Assembly (NCBI GenBank): GCA_004014935.1
Contig: CP025321.1
Location: 62,001 to 126,000 of the forward strand
Source of the DNA: Saccharomycopsis malanga
Taxonomy: Eukaryota > Ascomycota > Saccharomycetes > Ascoideales > Saccharomycopsidaceae
Reading direction: 5' to 3'
Length of the DNA stretch: 64,000 nucleotides
Part shown: positions 30,601 through 40,300 of the stretch, in pieces
How the letters are laid out: each line of letters starts with the position of its first letter
How positions within the stretch are numbered: the first letter of the stretch is position 1
Made by a program: the position numbers and the translations under genes
Notes under the pieces: generated by a model
The model's database searches: none
Seen by the model: the letters and a program-made list of their open reading frames with translations, nothing else
What the model was told of the DNA's origin: nothing

Positions 30601-30982
30601 ACAATGATTCTGTCATTACCAAGTTGTTTCAAATTGGTCAATCGCTTAGATTTCAAATGCTTTCTCAATTTGGTAACAAAGTTGGATGGAGTAGGCTCCA
30701 ATCTTCTGTCAAACTCCGAAAGATACAACTTGGACCCATAATCAACCAACAAGTTCTTCTTGTAATCCGGCTTGGAAAATTTGAGAGAAAACACTCGTTC
30801 AGAATTGAGTAAATTGTAGATATTTTGTAGCCGACAGCCCACAATGGATGTATAAAGTTCCAATGCTATGACTTTTATATCAAGCGACGTAATTCTTTGC
30901 TAGAAAACGTTAGTTGCTGATCGCTTTTTTTTTACCTAGATGAAAAATTCGAACCATTGATTACTTCTTTACTCACCTTCAT
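27609..30982 (-). CDS. RQC2: Ribosome quality-control factor Rqc2/Tae2 (two-codon first exon)
   Basis: Rqc2 binds 60S subunits with stalled nascent chains, recruits the ligase Ltn1 and adds C-terminal Ala/Thr (CAT) tails. Exon 1 is only ATG AAG (30977-30982). The intron is 30900-30976 (77 nt, donor GTGAGT, branch-like AACTAAC, acceptor TAG). Exon 2 is 27609-30899, giving 1098 residues. The spliced start MKQRITSLD matches the family and restores exact numbering of Asp9, Asp98 and Arg99 (GNDRI), residues known to matter for CAT tailing. Further features are the NFACT-N domain (PTPSNFVTKLRKHLKSKRL, YLVLEFFSAGNVLLL), a long coiled middle, an acidic Ser/Asp block (about 500-520), NFACT-R (KNWFEKFYWFISSEGYLVIA) and a C-terminal domain after a basic KKTRGKKAKQKR stretch. 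HST2 is divergent. Confidence 0.94.
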
Positions 30983-31224
30983 TTTTCAATTCCCCTCTCA
31001 ATTAATAATATATCAATAAGATATTGAAAATTCTATCGTAATACTTTAAATCATTACTAACAAAGTATGAGATGATGATCCTTATACACTCGGCAAAAAA
31101 TATTTGCCATTACCCGCAAATGGCATATACCGTTTTAATGGTTGATTTCAAATCAAGTAGGAGTCCGTTAAGCAAGCTTAAGTTGATATCAACAATTCGT
31201 TATTACGAACATATTGGAACAAAG
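30983..31224. promoter_or_regulatory. Divergent RQC2-HST2 promoter
   Basis: 242 bp between the two chosen starts. The HST2 frame could be extended upstream to ATG 31072, but that extension has no family support. Confidence 0.5.
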
Positions 31225-32343
31225 ATGGCAATTTCCTCACAATTAGATAAAAAGTTACGCCAGGTTGCTACGATTCTCAAGAATCCCAATGCAAAAGTGC
31301 TATTTTTCAATGGTGCTGGTATATCAGCAACGTCTGATGGAGAGCCTTTGATTCCTGATTTCCGGTCTCCAGGAACAGGCTTATTTTACAATTTGGCAAA
31401 GTTGAATTTGCCTACTCCAGAGTCTGTGTTTGATATAGATTTTTTTAGAGAAAACCCGAAACCTTTTTATTCGTTATGTAAGGATTTGCATCCGGAGTTG
31501 GCCAAGTTTCCGCCTACACGGTTCCATTACTTTATGAAATTGGTAGATGATCATAATACCTTGGTTCGTATATTCACTCAGAACATTGACTGTTTAGAAA
31601 GAGCTACTGGCATTGATGCGGAGAAGATTGTAGAAGCTCATGGTTCTTTTGCCGATGAGTATTGTATAGAATGTGGGAAAAAGGCTTCTAAAGAACACTT
31701 CACCAAACAACTACTCAACGATGATATCCCCCAATGTGAGCATTGTAAAGGTACTTTGAAACCAGCAATTGTTTTCTATGGTGAAATGTTGCCAGACAAG
31801 TTCCACACTTGTTCCGAGAAAGACTTGACTGATGATGTAGATTTATGTATCTTTGCCGGTAGTTCTTTAAGTGTTTATCCTTTTGCCTCTTTGGCTAGTG
31901 AAGTTGGCCCAAAAAGTACCAGATTGTTGATCAACAGAGAAAAAGCAGGAGATTTTGTTTATAATCCTCGTAAAACTGATATCTTGGCTCTCGAGGATTG
32001 TGATCTCATTGCTGATACCATTGCAGAATATTGTGGATGGAAAGAAGAGTTGGATAGGCTCGTAGATGCTCACAAAAAGGATGTAAAGCAACACGCCAAA
32101 ACTGCCAAGGAAATGGTCAATGATATGAGAATGGATAAGAACCTCGACGACAAAACTAAAGAAACTCCACTTGGTGGTGTCAAGAAGGATAATAAGCTGG
32201 ACAAAACAGAGGAAACCGTAGACGATCTTATAAAAAATATTGGTGGTTTGGAAATTGAAGAAAAAAATGAAAACTTCAACAAGAAAGAAGATGGGCTGGA
32301 AAAGACTGACAAGAAAAGCAAAGATTTAGACGAAAACAGTTAG
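31225..32343 (+). CDS. HST2: NAD-dependent deacetylase Hst2 (class I sirtuin)
   Basis: Hst2 is the mainly cytosolic yeast sirtuin. I chose ATG at 31225 (MAISSQLDKK, 372 residues), which begins just before the conserved core; an in-frame ATG at 31072 would add 51 unsupported residues. Seen: GAGIS (residues 30-34), IPDFRSPGTGLF, TQNID (118-122), catalytic His139 in EAHGSF, the Zn site CIEC...CEHC, PAIVFYGEMLPD, GSSLSVYPFA and LLINREKAGDF. Oddity: between GAGIS and IPDFR there are eight residues (ATSDGEPL) where family members usually have four (such as TSCG). This lengthens the NAD-binding loop; no intron explains it. The C-terminus is a Lys/Asp/Glu-rich tail, in line with the regulatory C-terminus of Hst2. 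Confidence 0.92.
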   Translation: MAISSQLDKKLRQVATILKNPNAKVLFFNGAGISATSDGEPLIPDFRSPGTGLFYNLAKLNLPTPESVFDIDFFRENPKPFYSLCKDLHPELAKFPPTRFHYFMKLVDDHNTLVRIFTQNIDCLERATGIDAEKIVEAHGSFADEYCIECGKKASKEHFTKQLLNDDIPQCEHCKGTLKPAIVFYGEMLPDKFHTCSEKDLTDDVDLCIFAGSSLSVYPFASLASEVGPKSTRLLINREKAGDFVYNPRKTDILALEDCDLIADTIAEYCGWKEELDRLVDAHKKDVKQHAKTAKEMVNDMRMDKNLDDKTKETPLGGVKKDNKLDKTEETVDDLIKNIGGLEIEEKNENFNKKEDGLEKTDKKSKDLDENS

Positions 32344-33285
32344 AGAAAGGGCTAAATTTGAATTTGAAATTTTTTTTTTAGGTAAGTAGATTGGTTTGGT
32401 ATTTTCTTTGTAGTTCAGTTTTCAATATATGATGTTTTAAAAACCTGCTTTGGTTGCTTGTGTTTTTTGTATCTTACAATAAGCGTTAATACGGTATAAT
32501 ACATTTTAACATTATCGAGGATTCTTTAATACTTGTAAATATCGACAATCAGCAAGCTAATTTTTACGAGGCCAGGAATAAAAGTTTTACGAACCTACGG
32601 AGTAGCAAGAAGGTTTGATTGTTTGGTAGAAGTCCGATTGTTGGTATTTTTGAGTTGTCAGATGTATACTGTTAACGATGCTTTAGTTGACGATCATTTT
32701 TCGACGGTTCCGTAGGTTTACAAAGAAACATTGTGAGTCAAGGGTCATGAACTTTAAGACAATGTCAGATACTATGTGAAGCAAGAAGGTCACACCGTCA
32801 ATTGATTCAATACAATAATAATGTAGGACTCCGGTTTCTTACTAATGAAAATCTTCGATAAGAGTGAAAAACACAAAAAAAAAAAAAAAAAGCATGACAG
32901 GTAATAGATTTACTGACAATCATTGAATGAAAAGATAATGAACCAACGATGGCAAACATTCTTGTTTTTTTATTGTTTAGAACCATAGCCAAGGTAGTGA
33001 TTTTATTAAACTAAGAGAAATTGTTTATTGAAAAATTCCTTTCAAGTCCGTTGATAACGAAAAAAGAAGTCATGTTGGATGACTTGCATGCATGAAAATT
33101 TTCACTTTTTTCCATGCAGCAAGCAACGCCTTAATTTTTTATTTTTTATTTGTTTTTTATTTTTTTCAATGCATTTTAGCATATTGCTTACTTGATTTGG
33201 CGCAGTCTTACAGGACGAATGGGAATTTGATATATGGAATATACATTGTTACTAGCGTAATGTTTTAATGAGGTCAGTGAAAACC

Positions 33286-33296
33286 CCCCACGAAAA
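33286..33296 (-). promoter_or_regulatory. Mig1-type site upstream of JEN1
   Basis: Minus strand TTTTCGTGGGG matches WWWWNSYGGGG exactly, about 1.27 kb before JEN1. Confidence 0.4.
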
Positions 33297-34242
33297 TATA
33301 ATTATTTTGGAAATGATAGTTTGAAGAATCCTAAAAACTTGAACACCCAGATTGTAATATGTAAAGACAAATGTAAAAATAGCGGGCTATTATTGGATAA
33401 TTTCGAATATTTCTGGAAAGCGAAAACTCGATCTAACAGTTTTCTTTTGTTAAACCGGACTTGGAAGGATATTAGCCAAGAATGCCGAATAAAGACTTAA
33501 ATGTGAGATGAGACATCCGGGCTACATACCGGAAAAGTGGAACGTGCCGATTGCAGAGAAACGGACGGTGGTCACTGTGCGTTGCATGCATATGTATGTA
33601 TAATCTGCAGGTCAGAAAAAGTGACGTCTATACATGGCTGTCTCCCGGAGAACACTCAAATATCAATCTTACCATCGTGTTGAATAGTTTCATGTTCAAC
33701 TTAAAAACGGAGGCCGGCGAAAAGACTCATTTTATGGTTTTACAAGGATACAATATACCATATGGATTGTTTGGTATAAACAAACTGTATTTTTTAACAA
33801 TGCTCTAAGCGCTTATCTTGAGATTTTGCATTAATATTTGATTTATTGAATAAAGCCGACCAAACTCCGAAAACTGTACTATATTTTTGCCAAGGTTGGA
33901 AAATGGAAATTGGGATACAAAGCTTATTAAGATAAAAATCAATGTTAAAACATCAATTGTAACCAACTATAAACTCATTTCTCAACATTTGCTTGATATA
34001 TCAAGTAATATATGAGTCTACTAATAAGCTTTACATCTATAAATTTTGCCACTCGCGGGAAAACACACATTATCCATTAACTCCACCATTAAAGTTACAT
34101 CAAAACAGATTATTACGAACAATTTTCCCCTCTTCTCCACCAGCCATGTTATGATAAATTGGACAACTCATAGGGGGGTCACGGGCAGAGGAGCAAGACA
34201 CCGCACAGCGCACATTAGACTACATATGCATGTAAGAGGATA

Positions 34243-34253
34243 CCCCGGTTTTT
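34243..34253 (-). promoter_or_regulatory. Mig1-type site upstream of JEN1
   Basis: Minus strand AAAAACCGGGG matches WWWWNSYGGGG exactly, about 310 bp before the JEN1 start. JEN1 is known to be glucose-repressed through Mig1 in other yeasts. Confidence 0.5.
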
Positions 34254-34561
34254 ACGCATTACCATGCATGACTGCACGTCGACTCACTCCCCCTAAATCG
34301 CCAATTTAAGCCTCGAACAAGACTCAACATTGGTTAGGTCTTTTCATTGCTTATTAAAGGTGGGTATATATTCAACATACTTCCGCAATGTGCAGGTAAA
34401 GGTTTTTTTTTCTACCGAACGATTCTTGAACTATCGTATTGATAATATTACTTGAAACTTTGATTCCCTGCGACCTTGAGATTGTGCCAAGTAGTCGCTT
34501 GTCCTGCCAAGAAACATTTTTCCAACATCAATTGTCTAGACACATTTACAAAAGATAGAAC

Positions 34562-36070
34562 ATGTCGACAGGAAGTATTGGCAAGCCTGTTTTCACGGCA
34601 AAAGCCATCCGTCATTATGCAGCTACAAGAATCACCAGTTTAATACCACCAAAGGAAGATTTAAAGTTCGACTACAGTTTTTGGAATCCGTTTGCTCCGT
34701 TAATGAAGCTTAATCGTCACCAGTGGAATTTTTTTTTCGCTGGGTTTTGGTGTTGGACATGGGATGCATTTGACTATTTTTCTGTTTCTTTGAACGCCTC
34801 CAGTTTAGCTGAAACCTTTGATGTAAAGGTGTCAAGTGTGACTTGGGGCATTACCTTGGTGCTCATGTTAAGATCCGTGGGTGCTATATTTTTTGGGGTT
34901 ATTTCTGACCGTTATGGCAGAAGAATCCCTCTTGTGACTGCAATGCTTTGTTTGACAGTTTTGCAGATAGGATTAGGATTTGTCCAGACTTTCAGACAGT
35001 TTCTAGGCATTCGTGCGCTTTTTGGCATATTTATGGGCGGTGTTTTTGGCCCGGCTGCTTGTTATTCCTTGGACAGTTCTCCAAAGGAAGCCCATGGTAT
35101 TTTGTCTGGTATTTTCCAAGAAGGTTATGCTTTTGGGTATTTGCTAGTAGTATGTTTTCAGAGGGCTATTACTGACAACTCTAGCCATGAATGGAGAGCT
35201 CTTTTCTGGTTTAGTGCCGGGCCTAGTTTTCTTTTTGCCATTTGGATTCTTTTGATTGGCGAAACTGACGCTTTCAAGCATCATCGTGAGCTTGCTTTGA
35301 TGAACCATTCGGAAAGCGCTTCTAAAAGATTTGCTCGCCAAGCAAAACGCGCAATGAAAGAATACTGGTTGGTTTGCATTTACTTGGTCTTTTTAATGGC
35401 TGGTTTCAACTTCTCTTCTCATGGATCTCAGGATTTGTATCCTACATTATTGACAAAACAGCTCGATTACAATGAGAACCGGTCCACTGTCACCAACTCT
35501 GTTGCTAATCTAGGTGCTATTGCCGGTGGTATTGTCATTGGCCATTTGTCTAGTTTCTTTGGAAGAAGATTATGTATTATATTCTGCTGCATTGGTGGCG
35601 GTGCTTTGATTTATCCATGGGCTTTCACAAGGGGAAGTGGTATCAACGCTGGCGTGTTCTTCTTGCAATTTTTTGTTCAAGGAGCCTGGGGTGTGGTTCC
35701 TATTCACTTGTCAGAATTGTCTCCACCTCAATTCAGATCTCTTGTCACTGGTTTGGCTTACCAATTGGGTAACTTGGCCTCCTCTGCTTCGTCCACTATC
35801 GAATCAACTATTGGTGAGAGATTCCCTTTGTACGAAAACGGTAAACAGAAACAAGGTGCCTACGATTACGCTAAAGTCATGGCCATCTTTATGGGTGCTG
35901 TCTTTGCTTACTTGCTATTGATTACCTTGGTCGGCCCAGAAAATAAAGATGCTGATTTGAACCGTGAATCCCACGAAGATATCGCTTTTGACAGAACAGA
36001 TTCAATTGGCTCTGCTTTGAAAGATATTGAAAGTCAAGCTTCAAAGCTGAGAACTAAACATGTTGAGTAA
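34562..36070 (+). CDS. JEN1: Monocarboxylate/proton symporter Jen1/Jen2 family
   Basis: Jen transporters import lactate, pyruvate and acetate (Jen1) or dicarboxylates (Jen2) at the plasma membrane. The 502-residue protein is an MFS permease with about 12 hydrophobic spans. Family landmarks are WNFFFAGFWCWTWDAFDYF in span 1, the MFS loop GVISDRYGRRIPL, and the Jen signature NFSSHGSQDLYPT (residues 283-295), which is part of the substrate path. The cytosolic N-terminus and a Ser/Lys/Glu C-terminus are typical for endocytic control. Jen1 versus Jen2 cannot be decided from sequence alone; I use JEN1 as the family name. The upstream region has two Mig1-type sites, consistent with glucose repression. 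It has one CTG codon, in the C-terminal tail. Confidence 0.88.
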   Translation: MSTGSIGKPVFTAKAIRHYAATRITSLIPPKEDLKFDYSFWNPFAPLMKLNRHQWNFFFAGFWCWTWDAFDYFSVSLNASSLAETFDVKVSSVTWGITLVLMLRSVGAIFFGVISDRYGRRIPLVTAMLCLTVLQIGLGFVQTFRQFLGIRALFGIFMGGVFGPAACYSLDSSPKEAHGILSGIFQEGYAFGYLLVVCFQRAITDNSSHEWRALFWFSAGPSFLFAIWILLIGETDAFKHHRELALMNHSESASKRFARQAKRAMKEYWLVCIYLVFLMAGFNFSSHGSQDLYPTLLTKQLDYNENRSTVTNSVANLGAIAGGIVIGHLSSFFGRRLCIIFCCIGGGALIYPWAFTRGSGINAGVFFLQFFVQGAWGVVPIHLSELSPPQFRSLVTGLAYQLGNLASSASSTIESTIGERFPLYENGKQKQGAYDYAKVMAIFMGAVFAYLLLITLVGPENKDADLNRESHEDIAFDRTDSIGSALKDIESQASKLRTKHVE

Positions 36071-36380
36071 TTGCGTTGACTTTTTGTTCTTTGTTTTATT
36101 TTTTTTTTTTTTTCAAATTCATGATTTGTTATGTATTTGCTCTTTTTTCTTTAACATGACCCTTTCCGCCCTCTTTCTTTGGTTATTTTTGGTTTTTAGT
36201 GTTATGACTACGACTTTTCACATCTTAGATCGTTGTTAATATTACAACTCTTCTAATGCTCTTTACGCTGTGATGGCTTGCTAAACAGCAAATAAAATCA
36301 CCACCATTTAAATGATTCATTACCTATACTTATCTTCGCAATTACCATCTAAGAGCACTGCTTTAAACCTAATTGTTACA

Positions 36381-36691
36381 TATTCTGATAATAATAATCT
36401 TATATTTTTTTATTTCAAGCCCAGTACATATCAGTTCCGTATGTACGCGCTATGTCTAAGGGCACTTGGTAAAACCCAGTGGGAAAAAACCCAAGTGTCC
36501 CAGTCATTGTAAACTTCTCGCTGGCTTTTCTGAACACCCGATGGGTTGGAAAGTAAGCACTAGACTTTCGTCTAAGTCGTATTTCAGACAGTTGCACTTG
36601 CCTGTGGAAACCACGCTCAGTATAGTAAAAGCTGCGAGTAAAATTCGTTCATAGCTAAATGTTAGATATTCTAGCCACTTGTAAATCCCAC
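36381..36691 (-). mobile_element. SINE-like dispersed repeat, copy C
   Basis: Minus-strand copy with head AAGTGGCTAGAATATC and B-box-like GAACGAATTTTAC. The body has GGCAAGTGCAACTGTCTGAAA, seen also in copy D as GGCAAGTGCAACTGTTGA (these landmarks are cut short), then GTGCTTACTTTCC and ACCAAGTGCCCTTAGACAT. The tail is ATATAAGATTATTATTATC. No target duplication found. Confidence 0.55.
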
Positions 36692-36764
36692 ATTTTAAAA
36701 ATGAATACACCCAAATTTAAACAAAAATAATTACTAAAGATAGCACCTTTTCTCAAAAAAAAAC

Positions 36765-36784
36765 ATATATATATATATATATAT
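36765..36784. repeat. AT dinucleotide microsatellite
   Basis: About ten AT units directly after an A-run. Confidence 0.9.
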
Positions 36785-36810
36785 TATTTAACACTCAGTC
36801 GCTATTTATA

Positions 36811-36863
36811 CATGCCATGCCATGCCATGCAAGCACCGTGCAAGCACCGTGCAAGCACCGTGC
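36811..36863. repeat. Compound minisatellite (catgc x4, aagcaccgtgc x3)
   Basis: Four catgc units (36811-36830) run into three perfect 11-bp aagcaccgtgc units (36831-36863). Confidence 0.9.
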
Positions 36864-37325
36864 ACTACTTACTATCCGGAACTCATAACCCCTACGTGCG
36901 CATAGCAGAAAGCATTGCGTCATCGGGGCTCATGAGGTTGACAGCTTAAGCCGTTTGGCAGAAGGAACGAAGAAACCCATAGCATTTGTATTATATAAAA
37001 AAAACATTCTCCCAAGTAGCTAACATTCACACCAGGCCAGAAAAAGGCCAAGAGAATGTAATGTGAGCAAGTGCCAAGGGTGGCGAATCTTATCAAGCTT
37101 GTTGAGCGTCTCGCACACTGTAGGTTTCTGTAGGGTCACGTAAGGATTTACATAAGCATCTCACCACCTTTCAGGCAGATCGTGCCAGGTTCTACTGAGA
37201 AGACCAATATCCAGCAGATGGGTAAGTAAGGTAGGTGTATTGGTGGTAAAACTAGCACTATATAAAAGTTATACATTTGCGCTGGTTTACCGATAGACAA
37301 TTGCGAGGCCAAACAATTACTTACG

Positions 37326-40300
37326 GTGGATAAAATGTCTGGTCCTGACCCGCAGTTGGACTCTCTCAGGCAAAAGCTCCAATCTGATGCCACGAATCTT
37401 GTGAAGGGAGTGTCCAATGATGATGTTGACTGGTTTTTAAGGGGTTCGATCAAAAGCTCAAAAGACTGTCTAGCAGCTCATGAGGATCTCAATAACCATG
37501 CGACGACTGCGTTGAACCAGCAGCTGTCCACGTTGGTCCAGAAGGACGGTGTTCATCATAGTCCCAAAGCGTTGGCATCTTTAGGAGAGACAAACGAGGT
37601 CAATATTAACGGTGTGTTGAACAAGGGTCAGCCTTTGGGACGTAAGAGGGCGTCTTCGGTGCATGATCCCAATTACTTGAACACCAATATTGGTAGTAGT
37701 GACCTTAGAAGAACCCGTTCCTATTCGGTGTCCACCCATAACAACAACAATGCTTCTTCCGGTGGCTTTTTCAGCAAAATCTCCTCAAAGTTTTCGAGAA
37801 GAAACAAAACTCCTTCTTCTATAGGCATATCGAGACTGCCCTCCGTTGTATCCACGTCTTCTCCTGCCACCACTTCTCTTCACGTTTTCGAGGACCGTCC
37901 CTCATCTCCAATAGCCAGACGCCGTGGCAGCGTAGCTCCTATCAGTAACCGGTCTTCCTTAAGTGAAGACCCAGGTATAAATAAGCTTACAAGATCGCGT
38001 ACTGATAACACTGTGGATATTAGTGATGATGCTTTGGATCCACGGTTTGAAAAGTTTTTAGAATATTACAATAAAAACGGTCTTGCGAAACTTTCTAAAT
38101 GGAGCAACACTTCTAATGAACAATCTTCCAATGATAAAGCTGCAGAACTGCCTCGTGGACGCGGTTTGTCCAGATTGTTGTCTCGGACTAAGAATGAAAG
38201 TCCTGAATTTCCTAAAGAAACACAGCTGTTAGAAAAACTAAGCGTAGACGATGAAAAGAACCCAAAAGTAGACGCTTTGGGCAGACCAATTCCTTCATTG
38301 CCTCCAGTGGCCCCATTACCTCCTGCAATCAAAATCCCTCATGCCAAGAAGCAAAACCTTCATGAAACAGCAGAAAATAGCTCACCAAAACCATCAGGTT
38401 TGTTTGGTTCGTTTCTCAAAAGACACCAGAGCACTGTAGATAGCTCCTTGTCAAGCGTAACCAACGATCTTGCTTCTAATACCACCAGAAACGCCTCGAG
38501 AGTAGGCTCAAGGAATTCCTTTTCCTCCAATTCCAGTTCTGCTTCTGTTGGGTCTTACGAAGATTCCGGCAGTAGTGTCAGCGACTTACCTGGCTTCAAT
38601 GAACTTCCTGTATTGAAAAGAGTTTCTTTCAGTGAAAAGGTGTTTTTCAATGATCCTCCCCAGCAGATTGCTTCCAGAAATCCAAGAAAAGGAGAGGTGG
38701 AGATATTGAAAAATGGCTCTATAGTGATCCATAAGCTTTCCAACGAGGAACGCCAGAAGATCTTGCAACAGGGCGGCGGTGGTGTGGTCGTCGGAGGGTT
38801 TGGCCATTTAAGACCATTATCAAATGAAGAGGAATCTCAAAGAAACCGTTCTTCACCACCTCCATCGCCTGAAAAAGAAGTTGTAACAAAGAACCCAGAA
38901 GAAACATCAGGATCTACAGATAAAAACCTAACGCCGGAAGAAAAGGAACAAGAAGAAAAAGATGCTAACGATCCTAGTTTTGCCAAAGCAAAAAAAATAT
39001 CTATAGACAAACCTATGATCACACGTAATCGTAGTACTGCCTCGCTATTAAATGGTGACGTTGATGAACAAGCTGACGACATAGGGCTCGACGGGGGAAG
39101 TTCTGAGAGTATCAATAAACTCATGAACAAAAAAGTGCCTTTAGACGTTTTGTATACTAGATGTTGTCATTTACGAGAAATTCTACCTATCAAATCCACT
39201 TTGAAACAAATCCCAAAAGATTCCACTGCGCCGCTAGCTAATCTAACATTTAGAAACCCATTGCCCTCACTCGTAGAGATCATAACCTTTAGCGACTTTA
39301 TAAGTATTGCACCTATTGTGGCTATCACTATTGATGGTGTATCCTTGAGTTTTGAAATGTTCCGCACATTGCTAGCCTCATTGGTGTTCAAAACAGACTT
39401 GGAAAAAATCACATTTAGAAACACAGTGATTGACGAGCGAGGCTGGAAGTTGCTTTGTTGGTTTCTTATCAAAAACAAATCTCTCAAAAGCTTGGATATG
39501 ACCCAGTGTGAATCACTAGTGGTTTTGAAGCCTAATCGAGGCAAGAAAACCAAACCCCCTAGCGCAGCCATTGCTTCCATAGTCAGAATGAAGGCTAACA
39601 AGGCTGACCGGTCTGATATGGACTGGTCCTTGTTTGTAGCTTCTCTTATGTGCAGAGGTGGTATTGAGGATTTGATTCTTACCGGCTGCAAGATTCCAAA
39701 CTTGAAAATCTTTGCAAAATTATTCGAGTTGGCTCTTCCGTTGCGTACGATCAACATAGGGTTAGCTTACAACGACTTGACGTTTGAACAGGTGAAGATT
39801 GTCTGCGACTGGATATACAAAAACTCGGGGAAAGTGTTGGGAATTGATCTTGGATACAACAGCTTGGCAGCAGATGAGTCTGGTCGAAGCAGATTCCAGC
39901 TTATTATTGATGTCATGCGTAGAATTAGAAGAGCCAAGAAACCATGTGCATTGAAATACTTGTCCATGAACACCACTAACATGTACGAGGGCGTGTATGA
40001 AGCCAGTAGCGACTCGTTATTAGAAAAAAGTGCAGCAAAATCTGACGTGGCTAGTCTGAAAAACGGCTCAGAGGTCTATATGGACAACTTCCGTAGCATT
40101 GAGGCATCCTCGTTTATATTCAATCTCTCAAGATTGCCTGAACTACGATTCTTGGACATTTCGGGCAATCCTGCATACTTTGAAAACAACTTGGAACTGT
40201 TTGCTTCATTTTTGCCACTTTTCAAGAAACTCACTCGGTTACATCTAGAATACAACCAGCTTTCTCCTATTGCAGTAGTCGCAATATCAGAGAGCTTGAT

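Larger units (their letters stand above)
32344..34561. other. Long intergenic: HST2 3' side and JEN1 promoter
   Basis: 2.2 kb with two perfect Mig1-type motifs (listed separately), an A-run at 32873-32891, and TTTTTATT-rich DNA near 33135-33170. No gene supported. The frames at 33551-33808 and 34046-34309 lack family support. Confidence 0.55.
36071..37325. other. Intergenic with repeat copy C, AT microsatellite and minisatellite
   Basis: Between JEN1 and the GIP3-like gene. It carries copy C, a dinucleotide run and a small tandem repeat (listed separately). No gene supported. Confidence 0.6.
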
